A DNA stretch of 64,000 bases from Thalassobellus sediminis (GTDB lineage Bacteria > Bacteroidota > Bacteroidia > Flavobacteriales > Flavobacteriaceae), in the NCBI RefSeq assembly GCF_044386045.1, contig NZ_JBISCD010000037.1, positions 62,001 to 126,000 of the forward strand, written 5' to 3'. The notes under the pieces are model-generated. The model was not told the origin of the DNA and searched no databases. It saw only the letters and a program-made list of their open reading frames with translations. Position 1 is the stretch's first letter. Each line of letters begins with the position of its first letter. Positions 29,801 through 38,444 of this stretch are shown one piece after another. Position numbers and translations under genes: made by a program.

Positions 29801-32800
29801 TAATAACATTAACTGTATCAGATAATACAGGGCAGTCTGTTACCATAACACAAATACATAATATAAGAGTTTGTTTCGAGTATAATGTTGATTGCGACCG
29901 TTGTGTTTCCAATGATTACGATTTTACTGACTTTTTTATTGGAGATGAAAATGGTACACCCATTGAGCAATGTTCTGGTGGAGACGCATTACCTGTATAT
30001 GTATGGTTTACGATAACAAGTAATGCACAACCTAAGTACAATTTATATGTAATAGCTGGATATCAAGTTACTGATCCTTTTACAGGATTAGCAACAACAC
30101 AATCAGTTGAAGATTGTATTTATCCAGGTTCACCTGCTATTCCTATTCCAGATGGACAAGGAAGACTCTTATTAGATTCAGATTATATTTGTGGTAGTGA
30201 AATTGAAATTACAGGATTGTTATTTTCATGGAAACAGAGAGCACAAAATAGTTGTGGACCAGCTGCACCTAAATGTTTTTGTGCTGCAGGAGACCTTACA
30301 GTTGAAACACCTTTAACAGCTTTTATAAATGGTACAGATGCTTTATGTTTTGGAGACAATAGTGGTACAGCTACTGTAGAAGCATTTGGAGGAACAGAAC
30401 CTTACTCTTATTTATGGTCTGATGGTCAAACGGGTGCAACTGCAACGGGCTTAATCGCTGGTGTATATACAGTAGTCGTTTCTGATGCTGATGGAACAAC
30501 TCTACCTGCACTTTCTGTTACAATTGGACAACCAACAAGTTATCCTGATGTTACTGCTACTGCCGTTGATTTAAATGGTGTAAATGTCTCTTGTTTTGGA
30601 GATACAAATGGTTCTGCTACAGCGGTAGCATCTGGAGGCACACCTCCTTATACGTATCTGTGGTCTAATGGTCAAACTACTGCAACAGCAAGTAGTCTTG
30701 GTGTTGGAGATTATACAGTAACAGTAACTGATCTTAACGGTTGTATAATAACTGATACCGTTACTTTAATTGGTCCAGATGAAATTGTTTTATCTATAGC
30801 ACCAACGGACCCGACATGTTTTGGTTTTAACAATGGTTCTGCAACAGCTTCTGTTACAAGTGGAGGAACAGCTCCATATTCCTATCAATGGAATAACGGA
30901 GATACTACTGCAACAGCTAATAATTTACAAGCAAACGTATCATATTCTGTAACTGTTACAGATGTAAATAATTGTACAAGTACAACCTCGATAACACTTT
31001 CTCAACCTCAACAATTAACTGTAGCAACCAGTAGAACAAATACAGAATGTTTTGGTGATTCTAGTGGAACAGGAACAGCTATTCCTAGTGGTGGAACTGC
31101 TCCTTATTCTTATTTATGGTTTGATGGCCAAACGACTCAAACTGCAACAGGATTACCTGCTGGTGGTCCATATACAGTAACTGTTACAGATGCTCAAGGG
31201 TGTCAACAAGGTGCACAAGTTATCATTTCTAATGCTCCTGTTATTACTGCTACTGCGTCTTCTAGCGATTTATTATGCTTTGGAGATACTAACGGTACAG
31301 TTAGTGTTATTGCTAATGGAGGTACACCAGGCTACACATATGCTTGGGATACAACTCCAGTGCAAACTACATCAACCGTTTCTGGCTTAGGAGCTGGTAC
31401 CTATACTGTAACAATTACCGACAGTAAGAATTGTCAAGTTACTGCCAGTACAACAATAAGCGAACCTACAGAACTTACAGCTAGTATAACTGGACAAAAC
31501 CTAAATTGTTTTGGTGATAATAGTGGTTCAGCAAGTGTTACTGTTTCTGGAGGCACAACACCATATACTATTACTTGGTCAGATGGTCAAACAGGTCTAA
31601 CAGCAACTGGATTAAACGCTACTACTCATAATGTTTCTATTGTAGATGCTAATTTTTGTACTAGAAACTTACAAATATCTCTAAATCAGCCATTAGAAAT
31701 CACAGATGCTAATGCTGGTGTCGATCAAACTCCATTGTGTGGTACTGAAAATATAACACTAGCTGCGAATAACCCTGCTGTTGGAGAAGGTTTATGGACT
31801 ATTATATCAGGACCTATAGACGGGAATGAAGTTTTTTCTAATCCATCTAGCCCAAGTTCTAATTTTTATAGCCCTAATGAAGGAACTTATGTTTTACGAT
31901 GGACAATTTCAGACAATATTAACTCATGTCCTAGTAAAACAGATGAGATGTCAGTGACTTTTAGCACATGTAGCAGTCTTGATTTTGATGGTATTGATGA
32001 TAATGTCAATTTTAATAATAATTTTAACTTAAATTCTACGCCATTTAGTATTGAAGTCTGGATTAAATCTGAAACTACAAATACAAATACACAAACTATT
32101 TTATCTAAAAGGTTTGCTAATAATTTATCAACTGGTTATGATTTAAGGTTAGTAAACAATAAAATTTCATTCAATTGGAATGGTTCTGAATCTATTGCTT
32201 CAAACTATAATATAGATGGTAATAGGTGGTATCACATAACAGTTGCTTTTGATGGTTCAAATTATAATCTATATATAGATGGAATTTTATTAAAAACGAC
32301 TACAGGCAATGCTCCTATTATTAATAATGCTGACTTTATTCTTGGAGCTATGGATCAAAATATAAATGCTCCTTTTAGGCCTGTAAACTATTTTTATGGA
32401 TGGCTGGATGAATTAAAAATATGGAACATTGCTTTAAACGAAGATCAAATTCATCAAATGATGAACCAAGAAATCGAAAATAATGGAGCATTAGTTCGTG
32501 GTAGTATATTAAATGAAGATATAGCAGGATTAACTTGGAATAATTTAATAAGTTATTATCAAATGAACCAAAGTACAACAGATATTGCTAATGGCTATTT
32601 AATGCCAAATGCAGGATCTTCTCAAGGAAAGCTTATTAACATAACTACTTGGCAAGAGGAAACTGCACCACTTCCTTATTTTACTAAAAACTCTGGTACA
32701 TGGATAGATACGAGTATAAGTACTCCATGGCAATGGGGTAATAGCGTTTGGGATTACCCTAATTCTAATGGAATAGGAAAAGACATAAATGATCTTGACC

Positions 32801-34722
32801 CAAGCCATCCAGCTAATTACAAAACACCTATAGATTGGAATATTGTTGTGTCCTCTCATAATTTATTATCTGAATCAAAAGACATTACCCTACTAGGTTT
32901 ATTAATGGATACACCTAATACAAAATTAACAATTACAAGTCCTGGTGCTAATCAAGACGAAACTAATTCTGGACATGGGCTATGGATAACCCACTACTTA
33001 AAATTAGATGGAATTATTGATTTAGTTGGAGAATCTCAATTAATTCAAAAAAGATATACTGACTCACAAGTAAGTGAAAGCATTTTAGATGTTACAAGTG
33101 GTGGACATATAGAACAAGACCAACAAGGTTCAACCAATTATTTTAATTACAACTATTGGTCATCTCCAGTTAGCATAATAAATACAAGTAATAATAATGT
33201 AGATCATAATGTAAGTACAGTAATGTTTGACGGAACTAACTCTGCTACACCATTAACATTACAATGGACAAATAGTGCTTTTGCAAACCCTAGTACAAGT
33301 GGTAAGACTTTAAGTAGACGTTGGATATATGCATACGAAAATTATGCATCAAATACCTATGCCAAATGGAGATATTTAGGAGAAACTAGTAATTTCAAGG
33401 TTGGCTTAGGGTATACAATGAAAGGAAGTGGTGCCGCTAGTACATTACAAAATTATGTTTTTATAGGAAAACCCAACAATGGGACTATTACTTCACCTAT
33501 TACTATAGGTAATGATGCCTTAATAGGAAATCCATATCCTTCTGCATTGGATGCTCAAGAATTTATTAAAGATAATATACCGCTACTAAATCCTAATGGT
33601 GGTGCAACTACAGCTAATCCAAATACTACAGGAAGTATTAACGGTTCCTTATATTTCTGGATTCATTTTGACTCTAATAACACCCATGTTTTAAAAGATT
33701 ATGAAGGTGGATATGCTATATATACTCTTGCTGGTGGAATATCACCTCCAACTGGAGAAGTATATAATACAACTGATAATTTTTATATAAGTGGTTCAGG
33801 TAGTTCTAGTTTAATACCAGGAGATTATATTCCCGTTGGACAAGGATTCTTTACCAGTTCTGCTAGCACCAATAAAATTAGTAACAATATTAAGTTTGAG
33901 AATGACCAACGTGATTTTCAAAGAGAATCATCTACTAATTCTATATTTTTAAAATCTAGAAAAACAAAAAATAATAACGATAATTCGTCTAATACAATTT
34001 CTGGTAATGACAACCCTATCCAGCGAATAAGACTAATTTATAGTACTCCTGAAGGAGCAAGAAGGTATTTATTACTTGCCTTTACTCCAAATAATGAAGC
34101 TTCTGATAATTTTGATTATGGTTATGATGCCAAAGTTTTAGATAATAATCCTAATGACATGTTATTTCTAATTGATAATGAAAAATATGTTATACAAGGT
34201 GTTGGAGTATTTAATGACACCAAGCAATATCCAATTGGCTTATTTTCAAAAACAGGGGGCTCTATTGAAATAGCTGTTAGTGAGTTAGAAAATATGCCTG
34301 CTGACACAAAAGTTTATATTTATGATTCACTACTAGGAACTTACACCAAAATTAATGGAAATAATCAAAAATTTGAAACGTCATTAGATGTAGGTGATTA
34401 TACTGATAGATTTTTTATAACCTTTGCAAAAGACAATAATTCTTTATCTGATGATGATATAATATTAGATAATGTAATTGTAAACTACTTAAAAAATAGT
34501 AAAGAGATATTTATTAAAATACCTAGTAATAATGAAGTAAAGCAAGTTTATTTAACAAATATGTTAGGTCAAACAATAAAAACATGGAATAAAACCAACT
34601 CTCCTTCATTATCTAATGAAATGAGAATTCCAGTTAGCAAGAGTATTTCTGAAGGAACTTATATTATTATTGTTCAAACACCAACTGGTAGCATGAATAA
34701 AAAAGTTGTTATTGATAAATAA
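26836..34722 (+). CDS. Giant secreted adhesin with HYR-like, SprB, LamG and sorting domains
   Basis: The 2628-residue protein has a signal peptide (about 1-24). About six HYR-like/Ig-like domains follow (about 75-545; VTVEDNVPPTALCQ, VTITDTEDPTISCPSN). Eleven SprB-type repeats of about 75 residues come next, in two blocks (about 550-935 and 1165-1622; typical parts CFGDTNGSAT, SGGTPPYTYLWSNGQTT, YTVTVTDLNGC). Between the blocks are a PKD-like segment and a Cys-rich island (about 935-1160). A LamG domain (about 1715-1875) and a long region ending in a module (about 2393-2628) with a C-terminal sorting domain complete it. SprB-like proteins act in flavobacterial gliding and surface adhesion, so a role in attachment to algae or glycans is plausible. 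It is transcribed away from the PL1 gene. Confidence 0.85.
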   Translation: MKKIIFYKIFFLFFILLSSSNINARNLSNNPTPATPIYNIQYKVVSFFVELFDDDETIIIDNDKSSIEKTSITSVANCIGNYTINLDATGNAILDPANLNNGSTGGGALSFSADRTSFSCADIGLSPITITLTVTDTSDNSTDTCTTQVTVEDNVPPTALCQNITIQLDAAGNASIVADDIDGGSSDNCGFTLSASQTAFTCANLGANNVTLTVNDGNGQTDTCVAVVTVEDNVPPTITCPGNISTNNDSGNCSTVVTYNVTSSDNCTGEIITQTLGLPSGSAFPVGTTTNTFVVTDTSGNTSTCSFNVTITDTEDPTISCPSNITQNTDPGLCSAIINYTIPTGTDNCPGAITTQTDVSGLTSGDAFPLGVTVIEYTVTDNANRQVSCSFTVTVIDNVDPVTPILADITGECTATATVPQTTDICAGVINGTTTDQLTYSTQGTHVINWTFNDGNGNFITVPQNVIIEDTTDPIIPSLPTITHGCSYSPSVPTTTDNCSGTLFGSTNISFPITTTTTIPWVFDDGNGNIITANQIIIIDPITISLDSKSDVLCYQGNVGAINVSVTGGTPNYTYSWVGPGGFTSSSEDISNLIAGTYGLTLTDTNNCSATYNVVITQPTNLSGTIAKIEITCKDANDGVATINPSGGIGPYTYVWNTGETSQTISNLAPGNYWVDVTDANNCTSRVTTTYSNPTELITSGSFTQPSCNGDSDGTATVTASGGTAPYFYLWSNNAGVGLASVDTVSNLPTGFYSVTVTDSSGCSEVVFIQVTEPDVLTHTVLGQEGCFGGTGGSATAVPNGGTGPFTYLWNTGATTQTITNLIPGTYSVTVTDVNGCFSSSVSVTNALPTQLGVSATGINTTGPGLSNGSATANPTGGDEPYTYLWDDGQTTQTATGLTDGTYTVVVTDESGCTATTSINIGDPLVISMTTSSECIGEDDVETMTIVPVIQGGQAPYTYSWDFGLDAIPATGTNSGTQSVEYATAGDKIITLTVSDNTGQSVTITQIHNIRVCFEYNVDCDRCVSNDYDFTDFFIGDENGTPIEQCSGGDALPVYVWFTITSNAQPKYNLYVIAGYQVTDPFTGLATTQSVEDCIYPGSPAIPIPDGQGRLLLDSDYICGSEIEITGLLFSWKQRAQNSCGPAAPKCFCAAGDLTVETPLTAFINGTDALCFGDNSGTATVEAFGGTEPYSYLWSDGQTGATATGLIAGVYTVVVSDADGTTLPALSVTIGQPTSYPDVTATAVDLNGVNVSCFGDTNGSATAVASGGTPPYTYLWSNGQTTATASSLGVGDYTVTVTDLNGCIITDTVTLIGPDEIVLSIAPTDPTCFGFNNGSATASVTSGGTAPYSYQWNNGDTTATANNLQANVSYSVTVTDVNNCTSTTSITLSQPQQLTVATSRTNTECFGDSSGTGTAIPSGGTAPYSYLWFDGQTTQTATGLPAGGPYTVTVTDAQGCQQGAQVIISNAPVITATASSSDLLCFGDTNGTVSVIANGGTPGYTYAWDTTPVQTTSTVSGLGAGTYTVTITDSKNCQVTASTTISEPTELTASITGQNLNCFGDNSGSASVTVSGGTTPYTITWSDGQTGLTATGLNATTHNVSIVDANFCTRNLQISLNQPLEITDANAGVDQTPLCGTENITLAANNPAVGEGLWTIISGPIDGNEVFSNPSSPSSNFYSPNEGTYVLRWTISDNINSCPSKTDEMSVTFSTCSSLDFDGIDDNVNFNNNFNLNSTPFSIEVWIKSETTNTNTQTILSKRFANNLSTGYDLRLVNNKISFNWNGSESIASNYNIDGNRWYHITVAFDGSNYNLYIDGILLKTTTGNAPIINNADFILGAMDQNINAPFRPVNYFYGWLDELKIWNIALNEDQIHQMMNQEIENNGALVRGSILNEDIAGLTWNNLISYYQMNQSTTDIANGYLMPNAGSSQGKLINITTWQEETAPLPYFTKNSGTWIDTSISTPWQWGNSVWDYPNSNGIGKDINDLDPSHPANYKTPIDWNIVVSSHNLLSESKDITLLGLLMDTPNTKLTITSPGANQDETNSGHGLWITHYLKLDGIIDLVGESQLIQKRYTDSQVSESILDVTSGGHIEQDQQGSTNYFNYNYWSSPVSIINTSNNNVDHNVSTVMFDGTNSATPLTLQWTNSAFANPSTSGKTLSRRWIYAYENYASNTYAKWRYLGETSNFKVGLGYTMKGSGAASTLQNYVFIGKPNNGTITSPITIGNDALIGNPYPSALDAQEFIKDNIPLLNPNGGATTANPNTTGSINGSLYFWIHFDSNNTHVLKDYEGGYAIYTLAGGISPPTGEVYNTTDNFYISGSGSSSLIPGDYIPVGQGFFTSSASTNKISNNIKFENDQRDFQRESSTNSIFLKSRKTKNNNDNSSNTISGNDNPIQRIRLIYSTPEGARRYLLLAFTPNNEASDNFDYGYDAKVLDNNPNDMLFLIDNEKYVIQGVGVFNDTKQYPIGLFSKTGGSIEIAVSELENMPADTKVYIYDSLLGTYTKINGNNQKFETSLDVGDYTDRFFITFAKDNNSLSDDDIILDNVIVNYLKNSKEIFIKIPSNNEVKQVYLTNMLGQTIKTWNKTNSPSLSNEMRIPVSKSISEGTYIIIVQTPTGSMNKKVVIDK
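28483..29595 (+). repeat. First block of SprB-type repeats (five copies)
   Basis: Five diverged copies of about 225 bp each encode units that start near Cys-Xaa-Gly and end in TVTDxxGC. The fifth copy lacks the starting Cys. Divergence at DNA level argues against very recent expansion. Confidence 0.7.
30328..31690 (+). repeat. Second block of SprB-type repeats (six copies)
   Basis: Six copies of about 225 bp encode units starting CFGDNSGTAT or similar. They are more alike than those in the first block (CFGD in four of six), with recurring words such as LWSDGQT and TATGL. Confidence 0.7.
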
Positions 34723-34784
34723 TTAATTACAAAAAAATATATTACGCTATTTTTGTAGGTTAAAACTTAATTATATACAAAAAA

Positions 34785-34848
34785 ATGCATTTCATCGTTT
34801 TTTTATGTCGTTTTATAGTGTTTAATAGAAAGTAAATTTATATATTTG
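34785..34848 (+). promoter_or_regulatory. Putative promoter related to the adhesin promoter
   Basis: ATGCATTTCATCGTTTTTTT starts at 34785, with a second GTCG-plus-T block (GTCGTTTTATA) at 34807. A TATATTTG -7 box at 34841-34848 lies 56 bp after the start of ATGCATTTC, against 53 bp in the adhesin promoter. The predicted leader to the ATG at 34887 is about 38 nt. No -33 box is evident. Confidence 0.45.
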
Positions 34849-34886
34849 ATATATAAATATTTATTGTCAATTAAACCCCAAATCTA

Positions 34887-35717
34887 ATGACAAGAATTAC
34901 AAACATATTCCTGATAATGCTTCTTTTTGTTTTTACTAACAGTATAGCAAAAACTAATAATGAAATAAATAATAGTAGTTTAAACGTTGCCTATAGTAAT
35001 ATACAACGCATACGTATTGATTTTAAAATGCCTAACGGCTTTACAAGACATCTATTATTAGCATTTACAAAAGACAATTCGGCTAGTGATGCTTATGATT
35101 ATGGTTATGATGCCATAAATAAAGATGATTACCCATATGATTTAAATTGGCTAGTAGATAATCAACGATGTACTATCCAGGGTGTAGGATCATTTGATGA
35201 AAATAAAAAATATCCATTCTGGATGTTTATGTCACAAAATGGAAATATTGAAATAGCATTAGATACATTAGAAAACTTCGACTCTCCAATTGATATATTC
35301 ATATACGATAGTTTACTTAACACATATACTCAAATCAATAGTTCAAATTATGCTTCTAATGTTGACAGTGGAGAATACTCAGATCGATTTTATATAACTT
35401 TCAAAAATGAAAGTAATGCAAATAGTGTAAATAGTAGTGTAGCTAAAAGCATATTGAATATTGAAGAAAGTAATATAGAGAAAACTAAAATTAGCTATTT
35501 AAGTAATTCTAAAGAATTATATGTAAATACAAATGCATTAACCAAAATTAAAAATATTAATGTTTATAATATGCATGGTCAAAATGTAATATCTGTTATA
35601 AAAATTAATTCTAAAACAATTAAAATCCCTATAAGAAAAATAAAGTCTAATTATGCAATAGTAAGCATAGAAACAGATCTAGGAAGACTTGTAAATAAGA
35701 AAGTTTATATTAATTAA
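34887..35717 (+). CDS. Free-standing copy of the adhesin C-terminal module, with sorting-like domain
   Basis: This 276-residue secreted protein (signal peptide ending SIAK, about 22) aligns along its length with the last 235 residues of the adhesin just upstream. Paired motifs include IQRIRIDFKMPNG against IQRIRLIYSTPEG, RHLLLAFTKDNSASD against RYLLLAFTPNNEASD, YDYGYDA against FDYGYDA, CTIQGVGSF against YVIQGVGVF, IFIYDSLLNTYTQI against VYIYDSLLGTYTKI, and DRFYITF against DRFFITF. Its C-terminus (NVYNMHGQNV, YAIVSIETDLGRLVNKKV) looks like a type A sorting domain without YPNP. The function is unknown. It may be a partner, decoy or alternative cell-surface cap for the adhesin. It has its own promoter-like region and lies 164 bp downstream of the adhesin. 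Confidence 0.75.
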   Translation: MTRITNIFLIMLLFVFTNSIAKTNNEINNSSLNVAYSNIQRIRIDFKMPNGFTRHLLLAFTKDNSASDAYDYGYDAINKDDYPYDLNWLVDNQRCTIQGVGSFDENKKYPFWMFMSQNGNIEIALDTLENFDSPIDIFIYDSLLNTYTQINSSNYASNVDSGEYSDRFYITFKNESNANSVNSSVAKSILNIEESNIEKTKISYLSNSKELYVNTNALTKIKNINVYNMHGQNVISVIKINSKTIKIPIRKIKSNYAIVSIETDLGRLVNKKVYIN

Positions 35718-35800
35718 AAGATTAACATTAACTTCTTATAATTTAAATTATTGTATAATCTTACATCAAAAATCACAACAAAAAATCAAATTAGATAACA

Positions 35801-36136
35801 TTATTGGTTTAGTTTAAAAATTTGTTCTAAAAGCAACCATTTCTCTCCCTCTTTAGCCCAAGGTATCTTTTGTTGGTATTTCCACATTAAATCCTCCCAT
35901 GCTTGTACATTAATATTAGAAGCATCATTTTTAGCTTTAACTTCAAATGAAAACGTATCATTGGCTTCAATAATCATAAATAATCTATTACCATTATTAT
36001 AGATTTCCATGGTTTCAATTCCAGAATTCTTAATACTTTTAATGACTTCTGGCCAAACAGATTTATGATGTTTTTTATATTCTTCAATTAATATAGCATC
36101 ATCTTTTAAATCACAAAAAAGGACAAACTTTTTCAT
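35801..36136 (-). CDS. RhaM-family mutarotase, probably for L-fucose or L-rhamnose
   Basis: The start is set at ATG 36134-36136 (MKKFVLFCDLKDD, 111 residues), because family members of about 104-115 residues begin here; the longer frame to 36178 adds a 14-residue tail without homology. The family signature YKKHHKSVWPEV carries the Tyr and His that act in E. coli RhaM, and a C-terminal WKYQQKIPWAKEGEKW is typical. The enzyme interconverts alpha and beta anomers of a 6-deoxyhexose. It is the last gene of the operon with FucP and the dehydrogenases. RhaM-like proteins in non-phosphorylating fucose clusters act on L-fucose, so the sugar cannot be fixed from the family alone. The cytoplasmic location fits the absence of a signal peptide. 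Confidence 0.85.
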   Translation of the reverse strand: MKKFVLFCDLKDDAILIEEYKKHHKSVWPEVIKSIKNSGIETMEIYNNGNRLFMIIEANDTFSFEVKAKNDASNINVQAWEDLMWKYQQKIPWAKEGEKWLLLEQIFKLNQ

Positions 36137-36232
36137 CTGTTTATAATTATTTTTTGATTGGTCTGAAGTAACATTCATTTAATTATTTCTTTGAGTATTG
36201 AAAATTTGGTTATGAATGTTTCATGATATTTA

Positions 36233-37582
36233 TTATATAATTTTTGTTTCATGCTTCTTAAATACATATATACCATACCAAGCTATATATACAAAACAAA
36301 GTAGTGGTAAAATAAAAGAAAAACTTACCTCAGATACTCCCATTATTGTAGTATCCGCAACACCATTTCCTCCTTTATCGATTATCATTCCTTGTAACAT
36401 AGGCATTAAAGCACCTCCTACAATAGCCATTACTAATCCTGCAGATCCTACTTTAGATTGTTCTTCAGTTAAATCATTTAACGCAATACCATATATAGTT
36501 GGAAACATTAAAGACATACAGAAAGAAATACCAACTAAGCTATATAATCCAAACATACCCTGAATAAACATTGTGCCTGCTACAAAAACAACTGCTAATA
36601 AAGCAAAAAACATTAGCAATTTACCTGGGCTCATAAAACGCAACATAGCAGTTCCAACAATACGACCAACAGTAAATAATATAAAAGCTATAAACTGATA
36701 ATCAAATACATCAATTTTTTCATAACCAACTACACCTACATTAGCTAAATCAATAGCTTCTGCATATTGATAGATATAAGTCCATGTCATGATTTGTGCA
36801 CCTACATATAATATTTGAGCAAGTACCCCCAAAATATATTTACTATTACCTGCTAGCTTTGAAAAAGTACTACCTAAACTAGGCATGTTTACTTCTTCTT
36901 TAGATTGTGGCATCTTATTAACCAAAAACAAAACAAATACAGCCGAAATAACCAAGCCTAAAACAACATAAGGGTCACGAATCACAGCTAAATCAGCCAT
37001 TCTTATCATAGCTCTTTTAGCTTCATCTAAAGCACTAAAATCGGTAATATCATCAGACTGTAAGTTATCATAAACAAAATATTTAGCAACCAACAAGCCA
37101 GCCAATAGCCCTATTGGATTTACTGATTGTGCTAAATTTAATCTTTGGGTAGCTGTTTCTTTTGCGCCCATAGCTAATATATATGGATTTGCTGCTGTTT
37201 CTAAAAAAGCTAAGCCAAAAGTTAACACATATAAACCTAAACAGAAAAACCAAAATTTTTCCGTAATAGCAGCTGGATAAAATAATAAAGCGCCTCCAGC
37301 ATATAAACCTAAACCTATTAATACCCCTACTTTATATGAATATTTACGCATAAACATAGCCGCGGGTAATGCCATACAAAAATAGCCACCATAAAACGCC
37401 ATTTGAACCCAAGAAGCTTGTGTATTTGATAATTCTAAAACCTTTTTAAATGCATTTACCATTGGGTCTGTTACTGCATTAGCAAAACCCCATAATGCAA
37501 ATAAAGAAGTGACTAAAATAAAAGGAACAATAATGCTTTTTGAAACTACAGGAATCTTAGTTGATTTACTCATTCTTATCAT
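36233..37582 (-). CDS. fucP: FucP-type sugar:proton symporter (MFS)
   Basis: This 449-residue inner-membrane carrier has about 12 transmembrane segments. The first helix has the FucP hallmark FALWGFANAVTDPMVNAFKK; other family parts are WVQMAFYGGYFCMALPAA, FLETAANPYILAMG and NLAQSVNPIGLLAG. FucP takes up L-fucose with a proton; relatives carry glucose/galactose or other hexoses, so L-fucose is likely but not proven. An ATG at 37573 (MSKSTK) is an alternative start. It lies 65 bp after the SDR gene and 54-96 bp before the mutarotase gene, depending on that gene's start, in one minus-strand operon. Confidence 0.85.
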   Translation of the reverse strand: MIRMSKSTKIPVVSKSIIVPFILVTSLFALWGFANAVTDPMVNAFKKVLELSNTQASWVQMAFYGGYFCMALPAAMFMRKYSYKVGVLIGLGLYAGGALLFYPAAITEKFWFFCLGLYVLTFGLAFLETAANPYILAMGAKETATQRLNLAQSVNPIGLLAGLLVAKYFVYDNLQSDDITDFSALDEAKRAMIRMADLAVIRDPYVVLGLVISAVFVLFLVNKMPQSKEEVNMPSLGSTFSKLAGNSKYILGVLAQILYVGAQIMTWTYIYQYAEAIDLANVGVVGYEKIDVFDYQFIAFILFTVGRIVGTAMLRFMSPGKLLMFFALLAVVFVAGTMFIQGMFGLYSLVGISFCMSLMFPTIYGIALNDLTEEQSKVGSAGLVMAIVGGALMPMLQGMIIDKGGNGVADTTIMGVSEVSFSFILPLLCFVYIAWYGIYVFKKHETKII

Positions 37583-37647
37583 TAATTAGTTAGTAAAGCA
37601 ATATTACTAAAAAAGTATTGATAAAAAAACAAATGTTTAATATACAC

Positions 37648-38439
37648 TTATTCTGTTAATAAAGCTCGGTCTAAATGAACATAGCCACCATCAACTGTAA
37701 TGAATTGACCTGTAGTATGTGATGATATTTCAGAAATAGTAAACAAACATTGATTTGCGATTTCTGAAGGTGTTGTCATTCTGTTTTCCAAAGGTATTTT
37801 TTTTACAATAGATTGAAGTTTTTCCTCTCCGTTTTCCAACGTTTTAATCCAAGTATCGTAAGCAGGTGTCCAACTTTCGGCAATTACAATAGCATTTGAA
37901 CGAATGCCATATTTAATTAAATCGACTGCCCATTCTCTTGTTAAGCCATAAACACCACCTTTAGCAGCTGCATAACCAGAGGTTTCTCCTTGCCCAGTTA
38001 GCGCTACTTTAGAACCAATATTTAAAATGTTTCCTTTAACTTTTTTAATCATAGGTAAACAATACTTCGTCATTGCAAAATAGCTAACCATATTTAATTT
38101 AATAGAATACATAAAATCGTCCATAGAAGCATTTAAACCTGCACCATCATTAACACCTACATTATTTATAAGCGCATCTACTCTACCGTATTTGTTTTCT
38201 ATAACTTTTGTGGCTTGTTCTATTTGTTTATAATCAGATAAATCTGTTTTTACAAATAAAGCATCAATACCTTGTTCTTGTAATGCTTTTTCATATCCAA
38301 ATCCACGATCGTTACGACACACAATTACAGGAATAGCTCCTTCTGCGGCTAAATGCTGTACAATGGTTTCTCCTATACTACCTTTAATTCCTGCAGCTCC
38401 AGTTACAACTACCACTTTTCCTTTTAAACCTAAATCCAT
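37648..38439 (-). CDS. SDR-family sugar dehydrogenase (L-fucose dehydrogenase-like)
   Basis: The 263-residue protein has a Rossmann motif TGAAGIKGSIG (13-23), NNVG (92-95) in place of the usual NNAG, and the catalytic set Ser143, Tyr156, Lys160 (GYAAAK). The C-terminal ITVDGGYVHLDRA is normal. It probably oxidises the sugar C1 to the lactone with NAD(P)+, the step before the lactonase whose gene precedes it by 5 bp. Alternatively it is the keto-deoxy-sugar-acid dehydrogenase, with the zinc dehydrogenase or the SDR at 42577 doing the first step. The two-residue insertion in the glycine motif (GIKGSIG) is unusual. Confidence 0.7.
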   Translation of the reverse strand: MDLGLKGKVVVVTGAAGIKGSIGETIVQHLAAEGAIPVIVCRNDRGFGYEKALQEQGIDALFVKTDLSDYKQIEQATKVIENKYGRVDALINNVGVNDGAGLNASMDDFMYSIKLNMVSYFAMTKYCLPMIKKVKGNILNIGSKVALTGQGETSGYAAAKGGVYGLTREWAVDLIKYGIRSNAIVIAESWTPAYDTWIKTLENGEEKLQSIVKKIPLENRMTTPSEIANQCLFTISEISSHTTGQFITVDGGYVHLDRALLTE

Positions 38440-38444
38440 GATAC

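Noticed and set aside
26836..34722. Regularly spaced repeats resembling an array
   Set aside because: The repeats are about 225 bp, in frame, and encode SprB-type protein domains; they are not a CRISPR array.
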